Assembly: GCA_048013815.1 (NCBI GenBank)
Contig: CM106586.1
Span: 23,622,001-23,686,000, forward strand
DNA length: 64,000 nt
Source of the DNA: Setoptus koraiensis
Taxonomy: Eukaryota > Arthropoda
Direction of reading: 5' to 3'
How positions within the stretch are numbered: the stretch's first letter is position 1; every line of letters begins with the position of its first letter. Below, one piece after another: positions 47,552 to 57,315 of the stretch. Both the position numbers and the translations under genes were made by a program. Under the pieces are notes generated by a model. The model was given only the letters and a program-made list of their open reading frames with translations. It did no database searches and was not told where the DNA came from.

Positions 47552-49084
47552 TCATTTAGATTTACCATCCAATTTGATAGTTTCAGGCGTTGGCTTCAGG
47601 GAGAAACGTTTTTTTTCTTCAAATTCACATTTTATGTGCCTGGCAGCATATGCTTCGTCTGTGAGGTCTTCTATTTCCTCTTCTTCAGCACTGCCGGCGG
47701 AATGGTTCCCATTCTCCCAAACACGCCAAGAGGGTGTCATGATTTCTTTGTATTCGAGGATTTCCACTCGAGTTGTGGCGGCTATACTAAATGGAATAAC
47801 TATGTTGTTGATATCGTAGGCGTGCTGTTCGCTTCTCCTTCTCCTATTGATATGTTTGGCCGAATTGTGATGGTGATTTGATGATTCCGAATGCGGCGAG
47901 CCACATAGAGAACTCTCACTGATGGACGATGCCCTTCTATCCCGCTTAGTCCTTTTATTACTTCCATGTTCATGCTTTCTTGTGTTTGTTCTGGTAGACT
48001 CATTGATTGACTTCTTTCTACCTGATCGATTTTTCATTGGTTCCTGTTTGAGCAAATAAGATATCTGATGTCCTAAAGTTACATCGTCGGGAAAAGATAA
48101 TACAGGGTGACAGCATGGATCCAATCGGGCCACACGTTCATAGAGGGGCATATCATGCTCAAAGGGCATCATGTAATTATAGCGACCATTACATGACAAA
48201 CAGGGGGCAACAGTCGGTGGTAAGGAACTACAAACGCAGGGTACAAAGCCATATTTGACCATCTTTCTTTTTGCCTCAGTTAGAATAGCGGAGGATTTAA
48301 TGAGACGCCGCCGCTTGAAATTGGCACTGATTGGTATAGTTCGAGAGCAGTTGTCTTCATTGGGATTGCTGGACAATAGGGGATCTTTACAACTTTTAAT
48401 CTGTTGATGTAGGGCACTATGCTGACGTATTTTGAATTCTAGGTCTGCCACTTGTGCTTGCAGCCATGTCCATTTAGAGGCCAATCTACATCGTTCTGTG
48501 GCCCATTTCCAAATGGCCCTCTTGTGTAAATCGTGCATATTATTAATAGAATGATGAGGGGCGTTGGGTTGTTGATGTGAGCTTCTGGGCGCAATAAATT
48601 CATGACTGAATTGTTCGAGCTCGCCGCAACTCTCGCCACCGGAGCTACTTTCGGTGGCGTCGGAGTCCCAAGCATCCTCAAGGTGTTTGATGTTGGACAG
48701 GAAAGAGCCAACAGGCTTCGTAATTTGTTTGGGTGATAGTGGCGGTTGCAGCTGGGTCGGCTGTCTAGTCTCTTCGGCTGGCGGTTTTTCGTGGCTTTCC
48801 GGCTCTTTGAGCAGAGGGGGCTGGCTAGGCTGGTGGGGCGTCTGGGGTTCTAGGGGCTGCTGAGCCTGTGGAGGCTGCTGAAGCTGGTTAAGCTGCGGGA
48901 GCTGCTGGGGCTGCTGGGCTTGCTGGGCCTGTTGGGCTTGTTGGGGCTGATGAGGTTGTTGAGTTGTGAAGGCGCTCAATTGCCATTCTATGTGATTTGT
49001 GCATTGTTGAACTTGCAATCTGCGAAGCCTATTCAATAAACCATCCGTACGCTGGTCCAGATTTTGTACCCGCTCCATGTCCAT
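47552..49084 (-). CDS. KANSL1: KANSL1 homologue, scaffold of the NSL histone acetyltransferase complex
   Basis: Single exon, 510 residues. Residues 5-27 are a Leu/Arg helix (LLNRLRRLQVQQ); 40-90 is Gln/Pro-rich. The conserved KANSL1 block RAIWKWATERC..ASKWTWLQAQVADLEFKIRQ lies at about 189-221, a Cys cluster (VPCVCSSLPP...CLSC) at 281-298, and HPVLSFPDDVTL at 326-337. The PEHE domain is at about 428-494 and includes IPFSIAATTRVE.LEYKEI.TPSWR and EEEIEDLTDEAYAARHIKCE. In fly and human the PEHE domain of NSL1/KANSL1 binds and activates the acetyltransferase MOF/KAT8 on housekeeping promoters. The protein is about half the length of human KANSL1 (1105), mainly through a short N-terminal region. 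An intron-borne extra N-terminus cannot be excluded. Confidence 0.92.
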   Translation of the reverse strand: MDMERVQNLDQRTDGLLNRLRRLQVQQCTNHIEWQLSAFTTQQPHQPQQAQQAQQAQQPQQLPQLNQLQQPPQAQQPLEPQTPHQPSQPPLLKEPESHEKPPAEETRQPTQLQPPLSPKQITKPVGSFLSNIKHLEDAWDSDATESSSGGESCGELEQFSHEFIAPRSSHQQPNAPHHSINNMHDLHKRAIWKWATERCRLASKWTWLQAQVADLEFKIRQHSALHQQIKSCKDPLLSSNPNEDNCSRTIPISANFKRRRLIKSSAILTEAKRKMVKYGFVPCVCSSLPPTVAPCLSCNGRYNYMMPFEHDMPLYERVARLDPCCHPVLSFPDDVTLGHQISYLLKQEPMKNRSGRKKSINESTRTNTRKHEHGSNKRTKRDRRASSISESSLCGSPHSESSNHHHNSAKHINRRRRSEQHAYDINNIVIPFSIAATTRVEILEYKEIMTPSWRVWENGNHSAGSAEEEEIEDLTDEAYAARHIKCEFEEKKRFSLKPTPETIKLDGKSK

Positions 49085-49400
49085 CCTTATTTTATGTTTA
49101 TTTATTTGTTAATTGAATAATTTATTTATTTCTAACAATATTTCAAAGGTAAATGTCTGTGTGTTTGTGTGTGTGTTTGCGTGTGTGTCTGTGTGTGTGT
49201 CTCTGTGATTCACAAAACACAGTACTGGGTTCAATTCCAATTTTGCGCATTTATCTGTGCTTGATTTTACACTACACACAAGCCTGAAAAACATGTAGCA
49301 AATGTGCCTATGTGCGTCGCACAGAGAATCGGATTACATCGATTACACAGCGAACAGTTGTACGTATGATTCCTTGAACCAACTTTACTGGTGTACTCAT

Positions 49401-49413
49401 TTTTGGCGCCAAG
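49401..49413. promoter_or_regulatory. E2F-like palindrome upstream of KANSL1
   Basis: TTTTGGCGCCAAG contains the perfect palindrome TTGGCGCCAA, matching the E2F consensus TTTSGCGC on both strands. A CACGTG E-box follows at about 49427. Function is inferred from motif only. Confidence 0.4.
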
Positions 49414-50317
49414 TTCGAACGTGACACGTGCGAAAATTACGCTGGGAGCTTGGGAGATCTAATCACTCGCCCAACGGGAGATAATTCGGGGAGACCGAAG
49501 CTGAAAGGTAGGCCCCCCCCCCTCTGAGACTTCCCGCATCTTCATATTTTTTTCATTTCCCACCACTTTTGGCGGTTTGTTAGATTCAGTATAAACTTTT
49601 TTTTTGAGCGAATTTTTTCCATGCCAACTCTCCGTTTGATTATGGATTTAAGTGTCTGTGAGGTCTTCGACTTCCCGAGAATAAATACCTTTCGACGAGT
49701 CATCCACCTAGAGCAATGAAATTGGACTATCAGCAGCGGAAGGTCTATCCGATGGGGCCAGGCTAGACTTCCTTCTGAAAAAAAAAGACACGAGAGATTG
49801 CCCCGACGGGATAAATCGCTTTTTTCTGAGGCATCGTATAACACTCGTTCGATTGAACTTTCTTCGACTCTTATCATCACGTATCGAGTTTCAGCGAGAT
49901 TAGGCCCCCGAATAATATTCATGGAAACTAAGAATGCTCTCATTTCGACATTCAATTCTGCGCGCTCGCTTCCAGCTAACAAGACCGAGACACTCTCCCT
50001 GTCGAACTTCCGCCTTCGCTCCCATGTTGGCTTGAATGTTTATAAAGCTTAACGAAGCTAAATAGGCCAAAATTGAGGGGGTCGCATTTCAGACTGGGGT
50101 GAGGGCCCAGCTACTTTCTAAATCTATAATCGGATATGTACCGATAGTTAGACGTGGCCGACAGTTAGGTCGAATTAGCAACTGCAGTTGGGAGGAGTAG
50201 AGACGCCTCCCCATGTGCGGATCTGGCCCGAAAGGTGATTACTATCTGCAGGCAAAGATTCGTTTTGTGTGTGCTCAACCGTGATCTATATGGGCGCATC
50301 ACGCCAGTTGCGGCCGA

Positions 50318-50360
50318 GCACGCCCAGTAGACCTATTATGATTCGTGCGGTTGGGCGTGC
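50318..50360. other. 9-bp stem hairpin in a GC-rich segment
   Basis: GCACGCCCA (50318-50326) pairs perfectly with TGGGCGTGC (50352-50360) around a 25-base loop. The surrounding 50.15-50.6 kb is GC-rich with further small stems, so an unidentified structured RNA is possible. I could not match it to tRNA, 5S, U1-U6, RNase P or SRP RNA. Confidence 0.45.
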
Positions 50361-52105
50361 CGAAGTTTCCGCGCCCGGAGTAGATGATCGAAAGACCCCA
50401 ATTAAAACTTACACGCTGTTCGCGTCGATACTGCACACCTAGATTGAAGCACGCAAAGCTCCGAGTGCATCGGGCATGTCCAAAGTGAGTGGGCGACTCC
50501 TTTACCCGCAGCAGCAATACTTGTTCTGTGTGAGGTTTTTCCCGAGTCCTCGCATCTGGTTGAGGAGAAATCCGAAAGGGCGGCGCTACTCAGATTTCAA
50601 CACTGCATAAGCAGTTGATTATGTAGATTGCGAGACTTCAGGATTTGCAACTTGCAGATACGCAATACCGAATCGCGCGTACGCGCATCGACTCTAGATT
50701 ACCCTAAAGCAAGCAATAAAAAGAAGAAAACATTTAGTGAAACAGTCTGCCTTCGAGTGCACATTTTTTGAACGAGGCCAGCGTCTCTGGCGGATCTCTC
50801 TCGAACTAAATGGTATCGGAACTTTACTGGTGTAATTGTACAATATACAGTACCCGATACAATTCTGAGCCGCACAGAGAGGCACATTTAGAGTAGAATA
50901 GTCAGCACAGTGCACGCTTGATGTAGATCTATTGCATGGGAGAGCCGTTGCTTCGCAGCGCACAAAACAAGAACAGTTTTGAAAAGGCACAACTTGGCAA
51001 CCGACTGAAACACAGACACATAGCCAGTTCTTACACTATAGTGTGCACTGTATTTATTATACTGTGGTATAGCAACGTTTATAGTGTAGTGCACCAACAG
51101 CAACAACTATACAACAAGAAAAGAACTGCCATAAAAGCTGTTTATATGTGGCTTCCACAATGCATTTTAACTGGTGATTGAAACACCCGATATTTTCGTA
51201 CAGTGGTGTCATTTCTTGCTGGATCACCCGATATCGAGCTGGTGACTCAATAATAAAGTTAGAACTCTCAAGTTGTAGTCGAGCTGATTAAACTTGTGAT
51301 GTAAGCTACCGCTGTTTTCTGTTATCCGCATCATCAGTATCATCTGTATGAGTGGCATGAGTAGTGTGATTGTTATCGGTGGCAGTGCATGCAGTGTAGC
51401 TGCCACACACTGCACTGTATCTATGCTATATTTGTGTAATGTGGACCTGGTACAATTAGACACTGGCACAGAGTATTCAATGGTCGCGCGCAGATCAAGT
51501 TTGTGCTAACAATCGGCTGCTAGAATTCGTTGGCCTAGTCCAGCTCAGCATATGATAAGGTTATAAACTGTGCTGATGCGCTGGTGTGCGGCTCACAAGC
51601 AATCAGCATAGATTAGAGAGCGAGGCAAAGCCAAGCTCTTGGCCAACAATATAATCTACACTATACTGGTTATACATATATGTTATATTATTATATTATA
51701 TTATTATATCATCATCACCATATCGTATCCATACTATTGTCATTATGACAAAAATGATTTATTTGATGTCTATTATTATTACTTTTATTTGTTCGTCAAC
51801 GTCGGATTTTGTGCTCTAGCCAGCAGTCACAACTGGTTGTTGTAATAATCACACCACTATCAGCCACCGTCGAGGGTGCTCGCATACCTTAACACACATA
51901 CTCACCACCACAGAGCCGCCAACAATATCTGGTGGCCCAAGAGGGGATCGATTTTATCAAAATTATCATTATCATCAATAATTATCATAATTATCATCTC
52001 TTATATTAGCACCATCATCGTCATTATAAACACACACATTTGAATATTTGAATACACCTATCGAAGCAACATTAAGCAACATTATAAACAACAAAAGCAA
52101 TCAGC

Positions 52106-53104
52106 ATGTTCGATCAAGAGAAGACTGTCTTAATAAATTTGGACGCCATTATTGGCAGACTATTGGAGGCGCGCCTATCTAAACCAGGAAAAAGTGTTGC
52201 TCTCACAGATATTGAAATCAAAACAATTTGCGTCAAATCTAGAGAAATATTCCTTAGTCAACCTATACTCTTAGAATTAGAAGCTCCTCTTAAAATATGC
52301 GGTGATATACACGGCCAGTATTATGATCTATTACGCCTATTTGAATATGGAGGTTTCCCACCCGAATCAAATTATCTATTCCTTGGTGATTATGTTGACC
52401 GTGGTAAACAATCCCTAGAGACGATATGTTTGTTATTAGCCTATAAAATTAAATACCCTGAAAATTTCTTCTTATTGAGGGGCAATCACGAATGTGCCAG
52501 TATTAATAGAATCTATGGCTTCTATGACGAATGCAAACGGCGTTACAGTATTAAATTATGGAAAACATTTACAGATTGCTTTAATTGTTTACCAGTAGCT
52601 GCCATCGTAGATGAAAAAATATTTTGTTGTCATGGAGGATTGAGCCCGGATTTAAATACTATGGAACAGATTCGCCGATTGATGAGACCAACAGATGTAC
52701 CGGATCAAGGGCTCTTATGTGACTTACTTTGGTCGGATCCAGACAAGGATGTTGTTGGCTGGGGAGAGAATGACCGTGGCGTTAGCTATACTTTTGGTAC
52801 AGATGTTGTTAATAAGTTTCTCAGCAAACACGATCTGGATTTGATTTGTCGAGCGCATCAAGTTGTTGAAGATGGTTATGAATTTTTTGCTAAAAGACAA
52901 CTTGTAACGTTATTCTCGGCACCAAACTACTGTGGCGAGTTTGACAACGCAGGTGCAATGATGAGCGTTGATGAAACTTTAATGTGCTCATTCCAAATTT
53001 TAAAACCCGCAGACAAAAAGAAATACCCCTATGGTAATATGAATTCCGCCAGACCATTAACACCGCCTAGAAAGAATGACCCTACAACTTCGAGGAAACC
53101 CTAG
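52106..53104 (+). CDS. Serine/threonine protein phosphatase PP1 catalytic subunit
   Basis: Single exon, 332 residues, the normal PP1 length. All metallophosphatase motifs are intact: [11 protein letters not shown] (66-76), [12 protein letters not shown] (94-105), [23 protein letters not shown] (124-146), [10 protein letters not shown] (174-183) and [13 protein letters not shown]. The beta12-beta13 loop [18 protein letters not shown], which binds toxin inhibitors in PP1, and the C-terminal LTPPRK motif (a Cdk site in mammalian PP1 alpha) are present. PP1 dephosphorylates many nuclear and cytoplasmic substrates, directed by RVxF regulatory partners. The alpha/beta/gamma subtype is not resolved; the N-terminus is slightly unlike vertebrate forms. 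Absence of coding introns could reflect retroposition or general intron loss in this genome. Confidence 0.97.
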   Translation: MFDQEKTVLINLDAIIGRLLEARLSKPGKSVALTDIEIKTICVKSREIFLSQPILLELEAPLKICGDIHGQYYDLLRLFEYGGFPPESNYLFLGDYVDRGKQSLETICLLLAYKIKYPENFFLLRGNHECASINRIYGFYDECKRRYSIKLWKTFTDCFNCLPVAAIVDEKIFCCHGGLSPDLNTMEQIRRLMRPTDVPDQGLLCDLLWSDPDKDVVGWGENDRGVSYTFGTDVVNKFLSKHDLDLICRAHQVVEDGYEFFAKRQLVTLFSAPNYCGEFDNAGAMMSVDETLMCSFQILKPADKKKYPYGNMNSARPLTPPRKNDPTTSRKP

Positions 53105-53136
53105 TGAATGTATTTGCACAGACACCATCACAACCC

Positions 53137-53142
53137 AATAAA
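53137..53142 (+). terminator. Poly(A) signal of PP1
   Basis: AATAAATAAAT 33 bases after the stop codon. Confidence 0.7.
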
Positions 53143-53418
53143 TAAATCACCAATACAACTAAGGCAAGACAACTGTTTCACAATATATATGTTATATTAT
53201 TGTGATATATACATATATTGTGTGTTAATAATAATACTATTATATACATGTATACAACATCTTTTAGGTATAACGCACCCATTTTAGCGCAATTACATTA
53301 GTAGATACATTGAATCCACCCAATATGGGTTATGCATCATATCCGTTATACATTCAAGACGACTAAGCTCTATAGAGGCCCTGTTAGTATGGTTTGCAAT
53401 TAATGTGTATATTAAATA

Positions 53419-53492
53419 CATTTATATATATCTATATATATTTATATACATATACATGTATATATATATATAAATATATATATAAATATAAT
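53419..53492. repeat. AT-rich dinucleotide tract
   Basis: Imperfect alternating TA with TATAAATATA variants. Confidence 0.8.
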
Positions 53493-53645
53493 CCCATTAT
53501 TGAGTACATGATAACTATAATAGTAATAATAATGATAACTGTATCATAACAATAGTATAGTAGCTGTCGTTAAGTTTACCTAATAGCTTAGCTCGTGCAG
53601 TCGAAATATACCGGTACAATTATTGGATAATCATAATATTGAGTA

Positions 53646-55533
53646 TCAATAATAATAATGCAATTCACTAAATTCTGTATTATTGGTGCGAAAGAATAGC
53701 CAACTTATGTTTTCTGAATCAACAATCTCAGAAAAATTTCCCGATCTAATTTTAGGTCCTCGTAATATAACAATATCCTCATCTAAAGCTGTTGGTTGAA
53801 ATGTTAGTATCATTTCGTTGATGTTATTCATCCTTACCATTATTGGCCTCTTGAGCTTAATGAGACAATCCTTTTCCTTAGATATAGACAATTGTATTGA
53901 TTCGTCAATTGTGTCCATAAGCAATGTATCATCGCCCGATCCACTATGGTTGTCTGATGAATGATGATGATGATTAGCATTCAGATAGCCACCATCGATG
54001 GTCGATTTAGTGATATATTTTAGATGGCACTCAAACTTGGGTGTACGTGCAGCAAAATTAGACTGGTCTAATCTGAGCGGTATTGTAATAGCAACAATGA
54101 AAACATTTTGATTTAAGCATTGAAATTTCGACGTAATAGATTTAATTGTTCTTGTTGTAGCTGTGGACATTGAATGAGGCGAAGGTTTATATCTCCGAAT
54201 AGTGAAATAATCTGGCGGTGCGCACCTAGGTGCACTATTCTCGCTTAAAGTTGCCGGAATACGCGCCAAACCAGCCACAGCCAAATTCATGAAAATAGCC
54301 AATTGTTCGGATTTATTCAGTAAACAATTATCATCATCTATGGATACTGCGGGAACATTGATTTCTTTATCCCTTTCTTCCTCCTTATTTCCCAGAGTAC
54401 CTACGTTGCCAACACCGTGTTCGGTGGCCAATTCACCGCCAGAGTCTCCACTTGAACCTTTCGTAGTCTTGCCTGAGGCGGTTTTTTCGTCCTCGTTACC
54501 ATCGATCGCACCGCCATTTTGTTGTTTTGCCTTAATTGTTTGCGAGCTTGAACTATGCGATTTGCTATGATTTGATTTTTTGACAGTTGTCGCTTCAATT
54601 GCGGCAGCACTCTCATTATTTGAAGTTAGTGCTATTGCTTTGGCAAATTCTTCACTGGTCATTGCTAGAAATCTGATTGATTTCAATATTTCAGCTTCGG
54701 TGAGAATAGCTCTAATGACTTGCCAATCGCCAACATTGCATGAGCGTCTCTTCGACTCGTTGAGAGCCCAACTAATGGCGCTATTAAATAGTGAATATTC
54801 CGAGTAAATGTTCAAATATTTTCTATTGACGATAAACTCAACAGTTGTTGGCTGCACCGAACTGAACGATTATGGATAACATTCACCAACAGATAAATCA
54901 TACAGTCGATTAGTGGTTTATTGAAGAAAAAGTAAACAGTCGATTGTGTGTTAGCATTGTTGAATTCTGTCACCTCTACTTACTTGAACGACTTGTGGGT
55001 TACGACACTATAAGTTTGCCTATCAATTAGATTGATTGCTTGCAACATTAGCTGGTGTGAATTCAAAACTTGAGCAAACTCATAAACTGCACATGCACTT
55101 GACGGAGCTATATTCTTCTCGATGTAATTGAGACATTCTCTCAACAATTGTGGAAGAAGATACTTTTTAGCAGCATAAGCTGTCAGCATGGCATCTTCAA
55201 CGGAGTTCAAATTCAATGAATCGGTGTAGGCATAACGGAGCAAATTCTCAAAGCCAATAGGCGCTACATCCGGTATCCGGATCATTTTGTTTTTGTCGGC
55301 CATGTCTCCATAGAATAGCGTTTCAAAGACTGGTAACCATATAAAGCAATCACAAGGAGTGTTAACAATTATTGAACTCAAACAAAGCGTCAAGGACGAC
55401 AACAACAGAATGGGTAGGTATGGTGGGAACATTTACCTGGCGATGTCATCGCTAACAATACACGATGTCCGACGTACTTCTTGGAATGTTGCGGTGGTCC
55501 CACTATAAAGGTTACATCTGTGAATGATTTATT
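53646..55533 (-). CDS. BTB-BACK-PHR protein (BTBD3/6-like)
   Basis: Three exons are clear: 55533-55437, 55329-54984 and 54861-53646, with GT...AG borders and consistent phases. The BTB domain begins KSFTDVTFIVG, continues over the splice as GHRVLLAMTSPVFETLFYGDM, and has FENLLRYAYTDSLNLN. The BACK region follows (ACAVYEFAQVLNSHQLMLQAINLIDRQT ... YSEYSLFNSAISWAL). Then comes a Ser/Asn/Gly-rich insert of about 100 residues and a C-terminal domain with IFMNLAV, YFTIRRYKP, VFIVAITIPLRL and the ending FSELHYYY, which lines up with the PHR domain of BTBD1/2/3/6. Such proteins are cullin-3 adaptors or cytoplasmic scaffolds. The PHR part is strongly diverged. Together with the putative first exon at 57238-57315 the protein would be 578 residues. 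Paralogue identity is uncertain. Confidence 0.82.
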
Positions 55534-57237
55534 CTGATAGATGGGTTGAAATGTTTAGGTTGGTTGATTGAATACAATTGTAAGAGCACATGGAAGAGAG
55601 ACAATAAAAGCTGTATTAGACGTATCATTTTTCAATATCTAGAGGATATGTTTTTGTTTTAAACTTGTATTGCTGCTGATTAGTATTGGATTCCGACGAT
55701 AGCTTACACACAGATCTTTATCTAATTCGATGCGCAGAAATTGTTTATTATAGATGTTATAAGATCGTTTCTGAGTCATTTCAAACAGATTTCAGATTCC
55801 ACTTTCATAAGACACAGTTTAGTTTTCGGTATGATAGGTGATATTTCCAAAATAAACAAACAAAGTATTTCTAGATTAGTCGAGTCAACTCATTGATACC
55901 CTCGGTTCAGTTCAATCGTGAGATTGAAAAACAAGAACTCTCTCTCTCTCTCTCTCTTTTGTGTGTTTAGGGGCAGAGACAATGAAAATTGTAGAGTTTC
56001 CTTTAAATACGATAAATTTGATGATGGCGAGGCTTTCAACTTTCATGTTTACGAGGTTAGATGCATTAAATTGCCGTCAACCAACAAGTGTAGAACAAGT
56101 GTCCCACTTTGGTTTTGCAACAACACACACTATAATGATTGGAGTGACAGATAGTAAGGGTAGCATCATCCACAATTAAACGCATCTGTCATATTTTTGA
56201 CAAATGCGCCCCTTGCAATTTACACACGAAACTCTCCCGCTCGCTTGCTCTGATTTGTGTTACTTTGACACATGATCCATGGGATAAAAACAAAGAGTAA
56301 ACTGTGTTTATTCTCTACACTAAAAACACTCTGCCGAACCTATAGCCATAATGGGCAATCTCTGAGTATAGATTAGTCATTCACCGCTATACGTTACGCG
56401 GAATATAAACAAACAGGTGTGTAACAGTGTGTGTGTGACGTGCACATTAATTAGCAAGATTATCAGAAGGTCCCCTCTGAATAGATCTCTCTATTCTATT
56501 TAGCCTATATATCATTTAATGTGTGTCAGTTACGATTGCTGTTATAGTTGTAGTTGTTGTTGTTGTTGCGGAGTCGCAATCAGATAGATGAATTTCTTCT
56601 GAATATTTGTTTGTGTATGTGTGTGTGTGTGTACAATATAAATTACCATCACTGCTTGTTTGTGCTCTTTTGTTAGTTAGCGACCTCGTTATTTTGAATA
56701 CATGATAATGTTTTTCCGCAAGTATATAATTTTTTATTTTTACGAGCCCGCTCACATTTATGCAGAATAAACAAATAACAACTGAAATATTTGGCCGGTG
56801 TGCAGCATAACCGCTAGCCTATAATGTGTGTCAGTCATAAATAGCCCTAATAGCAAGCTCTTAAACCATTCATTAAATAATATTATTGGTGAATCAAAGC
56901 ATATCATTCTCAGTCTTTGCATTCTTTTAGTTTGTTTATGCCTTAGTGATTTGTTTTGTCAATTTGTAATTATAGGATATACGTGTAACACAGCACCGTG
57001 CTCATTTTTCATCATGGTCTAAACTATCGAGCAATCTTTTATAGAGTTTTATTTGGTGCGGAAATCAGAGCCGTTTCGAAACACAAAACACAAAAGGAAG
57101 AAGCGAGGGCCGAAAGAGGAAAAGCTTTCTCGGTGCTACCCTATTCGATATCCCATCAGATTCCATCTTGAAAATAATAAATCTGCCTATCAAGATTGAA
57201 GAAAAAAACATCAACTGGAATTGTAACAATCTCTTAC
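55534..57237. other. Probable large intron of the BTB gene
   Basis: No other gene is seen in this 1.7-kb stretch. It contains a TC run at 55937-55956 and short CA/GT runs. It is an intron only if the first exon at 57238-57315 is real. Confidence 0.45.
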
Positions 57238-57315
57238 CAGACGTTGATAGTCCACCTCGGATTTAATTGCTAGTGCCTCCTCACGTGAGCCACGATGCCG
57301 ATGTTGGGATGTCAT
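57238..57315 (-). CDS. Putative first coding exon of the BTB gene
   Basis: An ATG-started 26-codon segment (MTSQHRHRGSREEALAIKSE...) ends at CTG followed by GTAAGA. It ends in phase 0, matching the phase-0 start of the BTB exon at 55533. The position, start and donor fit, but no homology supports the peptide itself. Confidence 0.45.

Larger units (their letters stand above)
49085..52105. other. KANSL1 / PP1 intergenic region
   Basis: The two genes are divergent, so both promoters lie here. An E2F-like palindrome is about 320 bp upstream of KANSL1. The part from about 49440 to 50700 differs in texture: no microsatellites, G/C homopolymer runs (CCCCCCCCCC at 49512) and a hairpin at 50318-50360. 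A 133-codon ATG-started frame within it (minus strand, about 49943-49542) has no recognised family. AT-rich DNA from 51640 to 52100 leads into PP1. Confidence 0.5.
53105..53645. other. PP1 / BTB convergent 3' region
   Basis: It contains the PP1 AATAAA at 53137-53142 and a TATA/TATAAA-rich stretch at 53419-53492. No gene is seen. Confidence 0.65.

Noticed and set aside
49226..49242. GGGTTCAATTCC, tRNA B-box-like
   Set aside because: The T-stem does not pair and no A box lies upstream.
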